DNA of 8,031 bases, from positions 1 to 8,031 of the forward strand of contig CAKTFF010000082.1 in the NCBI GenBank assembly GCA_934553185.1, read 5' to 3'. Of the stretch, positions 1-4,984 are shown in pieces. How positions within the stretch are numbered: the first letter of the stretch is position 1; each line of letters begins with the position of its first letter. Source of the stretch: an uncultured Devosia sp. GTDB taxonomy: Bacteria > Pseudomonadota > Alphaproteobacteria > Rhizobiales > Devosiaceae. Below the pieces are notes generated by a model that did not search any database, was not told where the DNA came from, and worked only from the letters and a program-made list of their open reading frames with translations. Both the position numbers and the translations under genes were made by a program.

Positions 1-746
1 GGGAAGCCGCCGCCAATGGCCTTGGCCACCGCCACGATATCAGGCGTGATGCCGCTCCACTCAAAGGCAAAAAACCGGCCGGTCCGACCGTATCCGCACT
101 GGACCTCATCGAGGATCAGGAGCATGCCATGTTCGTCGCAAAGCTGGCGCAGGCCCTGCATGAACTCGGTGGGCATCGCGGTAACCCCGCCCTCGCCCTG
201 TACGGTTTCGATCAGGATGGCGCAGGTCTGCGGCCCGATCAACGCGCGTACAGCCTCAAGATCACCTGGCGCGGTATGCTTGAAGCCGGGCATGGGCGGA
301 CCGAAACCTTCAAGATAGCTCGGATTGCCGCCGGCGGCGATGGTGCCCAGGGTGCGCCCATGGAAAGAGCCGGTAAACGCGATGATTTCGTAGCGATCGA
401 CCTCGCCCTTGGCCCAGAAATAATGCCGGGCAGTCTTGATGGCGCATTCAAGCGCCTCGGCGCCTGAATTGGTGAAAAACACCGAGTCGGCAAACGTCGC
501 GTCGACGAGGCGCTGACCCAGCCGCTCCTGCTCGGGGATGGTGAAGACGTTGGATGTGTGCCAGACTTTGTCGGCCGCGTTCTTGAGCGCAGCGACGATG
601 TGCTGGTCGCCGTGGCCAAGTGCGTTGACCGCAATGCCCGAATGAAAATCGAGATAGTCCCTACCCTGCTGATCATACAGGCGCATGCCCTCGCCCCGCT
701 CAAAGGCGAGATCGGTGCGGGCATAGGTGCCGTAGAGCGCAGACAT
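1..746 (-). CDS. argD: Acetylornithine aminotransferase (class III), 3' end cut by window edge
   Basis: PLP-dependent class III aminotransferase. ArgD converts N-acetylglutamate semialdehyde to N-acetylornithine in cytoplasmic arginine synthesis and often also serves as succinyldiaminopimelate aminotransferase. Translating the minus strand from ATG at 746 gives 248 codons before the edge. Visible motifs are SGAEALE near residue 94, FHGRTLG near 128, [12 protein letters not shown] near 212 (cofactor-binding Asp213) and AKAIGGGFP near 241, where Lys242 is the expected Schiff-base lysine. The family is about 390-400 residues, so roughly 150 C-terminal residues lie outside. The start is supported by an AGAGGA ribosome site (complement of 755-760) eight bases upstream and by the typical N-terminal YxRxDLxFxRGEG pattern. 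It is divergent from gcrA. I recall argD beside gcrA in Sinorhizobium, which supports ArgD over other class III enzymes (GABA or ornithine aminotransferase), though sequence alone does not exclude these. Confidence 0.9.
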   Translation of the reverse strand, partial: MSALYGTYARTDLAFERGEGMRLYDQQGRDYLDFHSGIAVNALGHGDQHIVAALKNAADKVWHTSNVFTIPEQERLGQRLVDATFADSVFFTNSGAEALECAIKTARHYFWAKGEVDRYEIIAFTGSFHGRTLGTIAAGGNPSYLEGFGPPMPGFKHTAPGDLEAVRALIGPQTCAILIETVQGEGGVTAMPTEFMQGLRQLCDEHGMLLILDEVQCGYGRTGRFFAFEWSGITPDIVAVAKAIGGGF

Positions 747-810
747 GGGACTAATCCTCTGGTTGAACTTTGCAGACCGTGAGGGAAAGCGTGGCAAGAG
801 AGCCACAAAA

Positions 811-845
811 GGCAAAAACGCGCTCGGTCCTTAGCGCGTTTTGCC
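811..845 (-). promoter_or_regulatory. Strong hairpin in the argD leader
   Basis: Arms GGCAAAA(A)CGCGCT (811-824) and AGCGCGTTTTGCC (833-845) pair over 13 bp with one bulged A and an 8-base loop. Read toward argD, the GC-rich core is followed by TTTTTGCCTTTT, so it resembles a weak intrinsic terminator or attenuator. A second small perfect hairpin, GTGGC-N6-GCCAC (791-806), follows before the argD ribosome site. Possible roles are attenuation of argD, 5' mRNA protection, or insulation between the divergent promoters. No leader peptide was recognised. Confidence 0.45.
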
Positions 846-850
846 CGTCG

Positions 851-879
851 AGTAAGGCTGTTTTCGCCAGATAAGTCAA
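851..879 (-). promoter_or_regulatory. Candidate argD promoter
   Basis: On the minus strand, TTGACT (complement of 874-879, five of six matches to the -35 consensus) is followed after 17 bases by CTTACT (complement of 851-856, a weak -10). Transcription would start near 844, exactly at the edge of the hairpin at 811-845, giving argD a leader of about 100 bases. The -35 and spacing are seen in the sequence; use as a promoter is inferred. Confidence 0.35.
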
Positions 880-917
880 TGCGCCAGCCGCAAGTGACTG
901 ATTTGACTCAGGGATTG

Positions 918-932
918 TTAAGAGAGTTTTAA
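918..932. promoter_or_regulatory. Perfect CtrA binding box (TTAA-N7-TTAA)
   Basis: TTAA at 918-921 and TTAA at 929-932 are separated by exactly seven bases, matching the known alphaproteobacterial CtrA full-site consensus TTAA-N7-TTAAC. The following C is present when read on either strand. CtrA is known to repress gcrA in Caulobacter, so a site upstream of gcrA is where one would be expected. The match is seen directly; binding is inferred. It could act on gcrA, on argD or on both. Confidence 0.7.
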
Positions 933-966
933 CCACTGATTTTTCGGGGAAAGTCGGCGCCGACTC

Positions 967-996
967 TTGATCCCGATTCCGCCGATGCAGTAAACT
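967..996 (+). promoter_or_regulatory. Candidate gcrA promoter with GANTC in the spacer
   Basis: TTGATC (967-972) and TAAACT (991-996) are each four of six matches to the -35 and -10 consensus and are spaced by 18 bases. One GANTC (975-979) lies in the spacer and another (962-966) directly upstream of the -35. This placement resembles GcrA/CcrM-dependent promoters described in Caulobacter. Transcription would start near 1003. An alternative upstream promoter would use TTGACT (903-908), but its -10 is poor. Confidence 0.35.
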
Positions 997-1067
997 CACG
1001 CTCATTGGGAACACGATATCTCGTGCGGCAAACCCCACTGACATACGACGCCTAGCGTTTGACGGCT

Positions 1068-1084
1068 GCCAATACCCTATTGGC
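1068..1084 (+). promoter_or_regulatory. Hairpin directly against the gcrA ribosome site
   Basis: GCCAATA (1068-1074) and TATTGGC (1078-1084) form a perfect 7-bp inverted repeat with a CCC loop. The base after the stem begins GGAG (1085-1088), the likely Shine-Dalgarno sequence for ATG 1091, only two bases from that start. In mRNA the hairpin could limit ribosome access or favour the in-frame ATG at 1112. As DNA it could equally be an operator. Confidence 0.5.
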
Positions 1085-1090
1085 GGAGCA

Positions 1091-1687
1091 ATGAAGGATT
1101 CTGTTTTGACGATGGTATCAGGAGCACAATCGGCGGGCTGGACCGACGAGCGCGTCGAGACTTTGAAAAAGCTCTGGATGGAGGGCCTTTCGGCCAGCCA
1201 GATCGCCGGGGAACTCGGCGAAGGGGTAACCCGCAATGCCGTTATCGGCAAAGTGCACCGGCTGAAATTGTCGGCACGGGCCAAGCCCACCAACACAGCG
1301 CCCCGTTCGCGGCCGGCAGCTCGGCCTGCCCCACGGCGGGTAGCCAGCCCTTCGGCCGGCATTTCGCCCATGAGCAGCAGCGCCGCGCCCAAGCCTCGTC
1401 CGGCCATGCAAGTGTCCCGCCCACAATCGATCGGCGCTACAGCCCTGGCGCATGCGCCCGAAATGGAGCAGCAGGTTTATGTGGCTCCGGCAGCCGCCGA
1501 GCTGTTTATCCCGGAAGAAAAGCGCCTGTCATTGCTGCAGCTGACCGAAGCCACCTGCAAGTGGCCGATCGGAGACCCGCTCAGCAAGGAGTTCCATTTC
1601 TGCGGCCAGCATAGTCTCGACAGCGGTCCCTACTGCGACTTCCACTCCCGCCGGGCCTACCACCAGATGGACAAGAAGCGCCGCTGA
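1091..1687 (+). CDS. gcrA: GcrA-family cell-cycle regulator
   Basis: GcrA is an alphaproteobacterial transcription factor that binds the housekeeping sigma factor and works at promoters containing CcrM-methylated GANTC sites. The 198-residue product shows the family N-terminus: GWTDERVETLKKLWMEGLSA from residue 16, then TRNAVIGKVHRL near 47-58, a helix-turn-helix DNA-binding region. A linker rich in Ala, Pro, Ser and Arg runs from about 61 to 140. The conserved C-terminal sigma-binding domain begins near 147, with Cys156, Cys171 and Cys182 (TCKWPIGDP, FCGQH, YCDFHSRRAY). Length is somewhat above the roughly 170 residues of the Caulobacter protein. The start is uncertain: ATG 1091 has GGAG only two bases away, while the in-frame ATG 1112 has AAGGA 13 bases away; both precede the conserved domain. 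It ends at a strong terminator, so it appears monocistronic. Identification is secure. Confidence 0.96.
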   Translation: MKDSVLTMVSGAQSAGWTDERVETLKKLWMEGLSASQIAGELGEGVTRNAVIGKVHRLKLSARAKPTNTAPRSRPAARPAPRRVASPSAGISPMSSSAAPKPRPAMQVSRPQSIGATALAHAPEMEQQVYVAPAAAELFIPEEKRLSLLQLTEATCKWPIGDPLSKEFHFCGQHSLDSGPYCDFHSRRAYHQMDKKRR

Positions 1688-1710
1688 TTGGCTGGCGGAT
1701 AAGTTTGCAA

Positions 1711-1735
1711 GGGGCGCCCGCGAGGCGCCCTTTTT
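1711..1735 (+). terminator. Intrinsic terminator after gcrA
   Basis: GGGCGCC (1712-1718), loop CGCGA, GGCGCCC (1724-1730), then five T (1731-1735). It begins about 25 bases after the gcrA stop codon. The 7-bp all-GC stem plus T tract is a classical Rho-independent terminator. Confidence 0.92.
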
Positions 1736-1814
1736 GTCAAAAGCCCTGGGGCTACTCCCCCTCGCCTCCCCCAGACTGATCCAGGTTCTCCTGCCGCATG
1801 TGCCGGGCTGCAAG

Positions 1815-1828
1815 TGACCCGCGGGTCA
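1815..1828. repeat. Perfect 14-bp palindrome in the gcrA-phoR gap
   Basis: TGACCCGCGGGTCA equals its own reverse complement. It lies between the gcrA terminator and the end of the kinase gene, where no promoter for a flanking gene is expected. It may be an operator left from a lost gene, a site for a nucleoid protein, or chance. No coding sequence was recognised at 1736-1899. Confidence 0.5.
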
Positions 1829-1880
1829 AGTCCGTCGGAAGCAATTGCGGGTGAAATATCGGTGTTCGCCTAGACCAATG

Positions 1881-1909
1881 CAGAGCGGCACGCTCTGCCC
1901 TACGGCAGA
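1881..1909 (-). terminator. Two overlapping hairpins at the end of the phoR-like gene
   Basis: CAGAGCG-GCA-CGCTCTG (1881-1897) is a perfect 7-bp stem just beyond the stop codon at 1900-1902. TCTGCC-CTAC-GGCAGA (1894-1909) is a perfect 6-bp stem containing the stop codon in its loop. They share bases, so only one can form at a time. No T tract follows on the minus strand, so a 3' mRNA-stabilising or Rho-dependent structure is as likely as an intrinsic terminator. Confidence 0.4.
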
Positions 1910-3183
1910 AAAACATCCACGCGCATGCCTTCGCCTGGCTTGCTCTTGATGCTGAGCTGGCCGCGATGGCGGTTGACGATGTGCTTGACGATGGCAAGGC
2001 CGAGCCCCGTGCCCTTTTTCTTGCGGCTCGCTTCAGCATCGATGCGATAAAAGCGCTCAGTGAGGCGCGGCACGTGCTCGGCGCCAACGCCGGGCCCATG
2101 ATCGATCACCGTCACCTGATGACCAAACCCCGACCGCTCGGAGGGCGACAGTTCGATCTCGACATGTTTGCCCGATGCGCCGTACTTGACGGCGTTTTCG
2201 AGCAAGTTCTCGAAAACTTCGTAAAGCTGCCCCCGATCCCCTGTCGTGGTGGTCGGCCCTTCGAACAGGGTCAGGCGGATTTCAACATCGGCAGCACGCG
2301 CCTGCATCATCAGCCCTTCGCGGACTTCGCGCAGCAGGCCCGCCAGGTCGATCGTGCCTGTGGGCCGCACATGCTGGTGCATCTCGATGCGCGAAAGGCT
2401 GAGCAGGTCGTCGACCAGCTTGCTCATGCGCTCGGCCTGGCCACGCATGATGCCCAGGAATTTCTCCCGCGCTGCGGCGTCGCGGGCTGCTGGGCCCAGA
2501 AGCGTGTCGATAAATCCCAAGAGTGAAGCCAGCGGCGTGCGCAACTCATGGCTGGCATTGGCAATGAAATCGGTGCGCAGCGCATCGACGCGCTTGAGCT
2601 CGGTAAGGCTCTGGAACGTGATCACCAATTGTCGCTCGTCATCGCTCAGCCAATCTCGTCCCGGCCGGCGCAGGGGAGACACCACGACCTTGTCCCAGGT
2701 CTCGCTGGGCAGGGTCTCGTGGATTTCGACGGTGTGGAGAACGCCATGGCGCATGGCATGATCAATCGCGCGGACCAGTTCAGGATTGCGCAGTGAAAAG
2801 CTGACTGGATTGCCGCGGCCAAGGGACGGGAACTGCTGGGCCGCCGCGCTGTTGGCGTGAAGCACGACGCTGCGGCGGTCAAGCACCAGGCATGGGTCGG
2901 ACAGGGCATCGGCAAAGGCGAACACGGCTTCGCCCGTATCCTCGATCACCTGGGGAGAAGATTGCACCGTCTGCGTCACGGTAACGGTGCTTGCTGGCAG
3001 GGCGGCAACGGCAGCGACGATCAGAAGGAAACTGACCGCTGCAGCGGTGATGCTGATTTCGCCGACCAGCACGAGCGCCACGAACAAACCAAATATGCCG
3101 GTCAGCAATGCCGTCTGTGCAACGATCCGCGTTTGGACGCTGTTGAGCCTGGATGGGGAAGGCTGAAGCTGTGGCTCGTCCAT
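1900..3183 (-). CDS. phoR: PhoR-type membrane sensor histidine kinase
   Basis: Two-component sensor kinase that autophosphorylates on histidine and passes phosphate to a response regulator; PhoR proteins pair with PhoB in phosphate control. From ATG 3183 the product is 427 residues. Two close hydrophobic segments (about 21-40 and 43-63) form a membrane hairpin with almost no periplasmic loop. A PAS-like region follows (about 86-196). The HisKA domain carries His212 in NASHELRTPLASLLGF. The ATPase domain shows the N box ENLLENAVKYG (325-335), G1 box DHGPG (361-365), ERFYRID near 376 and G2 box GTGLGLAIVKHI (391-402). The last two, with the short sensor part, are typical of PhoR. ATG 3183 is chosen because GGGAGG precedes it by six bases; the open frame continues to 3315 but that would overlap ppk2. 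No pst, phoU or phoB gene lies downstream, so the partner is not visible. Confidence 0.88.
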   Translation of the reverse strand: MDEPQLQPSPSRLNSVQTRIVAQTALLTGIFGLFVALVLVGEISITAAAVSFLLIVAAVAALPASTVTVTQTVQSSPQVIEDTGEAVFAFADALSDPCLVLDRRSVVLHANSAAAQQFPSLGRGNPVSFSLRNPELVRAIDHAMRHGVLHTVEIHETLPSETWDKVVVSPLRRPGRDWLSDDERQLVITFQSLTELKRVDALRTDFIANASHELRTPLASLLGFIDTLLGPAARDAAAREKFLGIMRGQAERMSKLVDDLLSLSRIEMHQHVRPTGTIDLAGLLREVREGLMMQARAADVEIRLTLFEGPTTTTGDRGQLYEVFENLLENAVKYGASGKHVEIELSPSERSGFGHQVTVIDHGPGVGAEHVPRLTERFYRIDAEASRKKKGTGLGLAIVKHIVNRHRGQLSIKSKPGEGMRVDVFLP

Positions 3184-3273
3184 GTCCTGCCTCCCGGAAT
3201 CAGCCAGAAACACTGCTCCTTGCGCGTGGGAGCGCCTGTGTACCATGGTGAACATGACAATAGGGAGACAAAG
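3184..3273. promoter_or_regulatory. Divergent phoR / ppk2 control region
   Basis: The 90-base gap must hold both 5' signals. Each gene has a good ribosome site: GGGAGG for the kinase, and GGGAG (3263-3267) for ppk2. An imperfect dyad is centred on the perfect palindrome ACCATGGT (3242-3249), with 12 of 16 symmetric positions over 3238-3253. One Pho-box-like half site, TTGTCAT, occurs on the minus strand (complement of 3253-3259), but no second half at the right spacing. Promoter boxes are not clear enough to call. Confidence 0.4.
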
Positions 3274-4131
3274 GTGACCGACCCTCTCGACGGCTTTGAC
3301 CTCGAAAACCCGCACTTCCCCAAGGCGCTGAACAAGCGAGCCATGGCGTCAGGCGGCTACCCTTATGAGGATAAGCTTGATAGCGAGGTCTATAAAAGCC
3401 AGATGTATGCGCTGCAGAAGCAATTGGTGCAGTTGCAGGCGCATCTGGCGGCTGCCGGCGAGCGGGTCATGATCGTGTTTGAAGGTCGCGACGCTGCCGG
3501 CAAAGGCGGGACGATCAAGACCTACCTCGAAAATCTCAATCCTCGGTATAATCTCATCGCCGCGCTGCCCAAGCCAAACGACCGGGAGCGGACGCAGTGG
3601 TATTTCCAACGCTATGTGGACTGGATGCCGGCCGCCGGGGAGACGGTGCTGTTTGACCGCTCCTGGTACAACCGGGCGGGCGTCGAGCGGGTCATGGGCT
3701 TTGCCTCGCCAGAGCAGGTGGAGCATTTCCTCCAGGAAGCGCCTGAATTTGAGAAGCGCATCACGCGTGATGGCATTCACCTGTTTAAATTCTGGCTCTC
3801 GATCGGGCGGGAAATGCAGCTCAAGCGTTTTCACGATCGCCGCCATGATCCGCTCAAGGTGTGGAAGCTGTCGCCGATTGATATCGAAGCGCTGCACAAA
3901 TGGGACGCCTATTCGGTTGCGCGGGATGAAATGCTCCAGCGCACCGATAGCCCGCATGCGCCATGGACGGCCATCAGGGCCAATGACAAGAGACGAGGGC
4001 GGATCAATGTCATCCAGACGGTGTTGAACCGGCTCGACTTTGCCGGCAAGGACAGCAAAAGCATTGGCACTGTCGACCCAAAGATCACCCTCTCGGCGCC
4101 AGATTTCCTGCGCCTCCACAAGACGGACTGA
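3274..4131 (+). CDS. ppk2: Polyphosphate kinase 2 (PPK2 family)
   Basis: PPK2 enzymes move phosphate between inorganic polyphosphate and nucleotides, mostly driving nucleoside diphosphate to triphosphate at the expense of polyP. The 285-residue product has the P-loop GRDAAGKGGTIK (71-82), the Walker B region VLFDRSWYNRAGVERVMGF (125-143, with Asp128), and the arginine/lysine-rich lid KRFHDRRHDPLKVWKLSP (184-201). Length and motif set fit the short single-domain class I enzymes rather than fused forms, but nucleotide preference cannot be read here. The start is GTG 3274, with GGGAG six bases upstream; the open frame runs much further left but only as an antisense shadow of the kinase gene. An ATG at 3343 is possible but would trim conserved N-terminal sequence. 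It is divergent from the PhoR-like kinase, suggesting phosphate-linked control. Confidence 0.95.
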   Translation: MTDPLDGFDLENPHFPKALNKRAMASGGYPYEDKLDSEVYKSQMYALQKQLVQLQAHLAAAGERVMIVFEGRDAAGKGGTIKTYLENLNPRYNLIAALPKPNDRERTQWYFQRYVDWMPAAGETVLFDRSWYNRAGVERVMGFASPEQVEHFLQEAPEFEKRITRDGIHLFKFWLSIGREMQLKRFHDRRHDPLKVWKLSPIDIEALHKWDAYSVARDEMLQRTDSPHAPWTAIRANDKRRGRINVIQTVLNRLDFAGKDSKSIGTVDPKITLSAPDFLRLHKTD

Positions 4132-4149
4132 AGGCTGCAAACCCTTTGA

Positions 4150-4178
4150 TTGACAGCGCCCCTACGGCTCAAGCTACT
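4150..4178 (+). promoter_or_regulatory. Promoter before the N-formylglutamate amidohydrolase gene
   Basis: TTGACA (4150-4155) is a perfect -35 box. Seventeen bases on lies GCTACT (4173-4178), which shares GCTA with the Caulobacter housekeeping -10 consensus GCTANAWC. Transcription would start near 4185. This rules against a TTG start at 4146 for the downstream gene and shows it need not depend on read-through from ppk2. Confidence 0.55.
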
Positions 4179-4187
4179 CTTGCCGCC

Positions 4188-4973
4188 GTGAATCGGAGTA
4201 TCAAGAGCAAGGTGGACGTCAGCAGTCAAAAAGCGGTGCTGGTTTCCAATGCGCGCGGTGCATCGCCGTTTGTGTTCGTCTGCGATCACGCCAGTAACAG
4301 GCTGCCGAGCAAGTATGGCGATCTGGGCCTGAGTGCTACCGAGCGGCTCAGCCACATCGCCTGGGACCCCGGCGCGCTGGCTGTCAGCCGTCGTCTTTCG
4401 GAAATCCTGGATGCGCCGCTAGTGCAATCTACGGTTTCGCGCCTCGTGATCGACTGCAATCGCGATCTCGATGCGCCGGACCTGATCTGGACCTTGTCCG
4501 AAACGACCCGCATAGCTGCCAATGAACAAATCGACCATGCCGAGCGGCAGTATCGGATCGACCACTTCCACCGCCCATTTCATGCGTCGGTTGCGACCTT
4601 GCTGGAGTCGCGGCGCCATGCGGGGCAGGAAACGATCCTTGTCTGCATGCACTCGTTTACGCCTGTTTATCATGGCGCTGCCCGGCCCTGGCCTATCGGG
4701 CTGATCCATGGAGCGGACACCCGCTACACACAAGCGTTGCGCGAGGCCCTGCGTGTACAGGAGCCAGATCTCAATGTCGGCTGGAACGAGCCCTATGCAG
4801 CCCTTAAAGGGGTGACTTTAACGTTGGAGCGGCACGGGGACGGGCGCGGCATCGACGCCACCATGATCGAGATTCGGCATGACGAGATCCTCCATCCCGA
4901 CGGGGTGACTATGTGGTCGAACCAGCTGGCTCATTGTCTCGAGGCAGCTCGGCTTTCGCGCAGAGCGGCATAG
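4188..4973 (+). CDS. N-formylglutamate amidohydrolase family protein
   Basis: The family (Pfam PF05013, FGase) includes HutG-type enzymes that cleave N-formylglutamate to glutamate and formate in histidine breakdown, but many members have unknown substrates. From GTG 4188 the product is 261 residues. Visible family motifs are VCDHASNRLP (31-40), HIAWDPGA (56-63), SRLVIDCNRD (84-93), MHSFTPV (154-160) and ATMIEIRHDEI (224-234); the His and Asp/Glu residues fit a metal-dependent amidohydrolase. No signal peptide or membrane segment is seen. The start is ambiguous. GTG 4188 lies just after the inferred transcription start and would be nearly leaderless. GTG 4212 has a better ribosome site (AAGAG, four bases away) and still keeps all motifs. 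The frame also opens at TTG 4146, but that overlaps the promoter. No hut genes are nearby, so the histidine role is not supported by context. It follows ppk2 by 56 bases. Confidence 0.88.
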   Translation: MNRSIKSKVDVSSQKAVLVSNARGASPFVFVCDHASNRLPSKYGDLGLSATERLSHIAWDPGALAVSRRLSEILDAPLVQSTVSRLVIDCNRDLDAPDLIWTLSETTRIAANEQIDHAERQYRIDHFHRPFHASVATLLESRRHAGQETILVCMHSFTPVYHGAARPWPIGLIHGADTRYTQALREALRVQEPDLNVGWNEPYAALKGVTLTLERHGDGRGIDATMIEIRHDEILHPDGVTMWSNQLAHCLEAARLSRRAA

Positions 4974-4984
4974 GTTTTGGTGGT

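Larger units (their letters stand above)
747..1090. other. Divergent intergenic control region, argD / gcrA
   Basis: This 344-base non-coding region separates the argD and gcrA starts. It holds the argD leader hairpins (791-845), a candidate argD promoter (851-879), a perfect CtrA box (918-932), three GANTC sites (905-909, 962-966, 975-979; a fourth lies at 1097-1101), a candidate gcrA promoter (967-996), an inverted repeat CACGA-N4-TCGTG (1012-1025) and a hairpin abutting the gcrA ribosome site (1068-1084). No convincing small gene was found in it. Confidence 0.7.
905..1101. promoter_or_regulatory. Cluster of four GANTC (CcrM methylation) sites
   Basis: GACTC at 905-909, GACTC at 962-966, GATTC at 975-979 and GATTC at 1097-1101 fall within 197 bases. 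By hand count I find only about nine other GANTC sites in the rest of the window (484, 3197, 4190, 4605, 4871, 5988, 6353, 6851, 7905). CcrM methylates the adenine in GANTC, and GcrA is known to act at promoters carrying such methylated sites. The cluster therefore suggests cell-cycle or methylation control of gcrA, possibly autoregulation. Confidence 0.65.

Noticed and set aside
871..880. DnaA box in the gcrA upstream region
   Set aside because: The minus-strand TTATCTGGC matches the consensus at too few positions to support a call.
879..932. Tiny plus-strand open frame of 17 codons in the argD-gcrA gap
   Set aside because: No ribosome site, no known leader-peptide pattern, and its end coincides with the CtrA box, which explains the sequence better.
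3243..3261. Pho box upstream of the kinase
   Set aside because: Only one half site (TTGTCAT) fits; the sequence at the required 11-base phase does not match.
2857..3273. Left extension of the ppk2 open frame by 139 codons
   Set aside because: It runs antisense through the kinase gene, has no family match, and a GTG with a strong ribosome site lies at 3274.
3184..3315. 44-codon N-terminal extension of the kinase
   Set aside because: It would overlap ppk2, and ATG 3183 has GGGAGG at ideal spacing; the extension looks non-coding.
3349..4140. Minus-strand open frame (263 codons) opposite ppk2
   Set aside because: Antisense shadow of a gene with intact Walker motifs; no recognisable domain.
4804..4821. 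Second TTAA pair resembling a CtrA box
   Set aside because: Spacing is ten bases rather than seven and it lies inside the coding sequence of the FGase-family gene.
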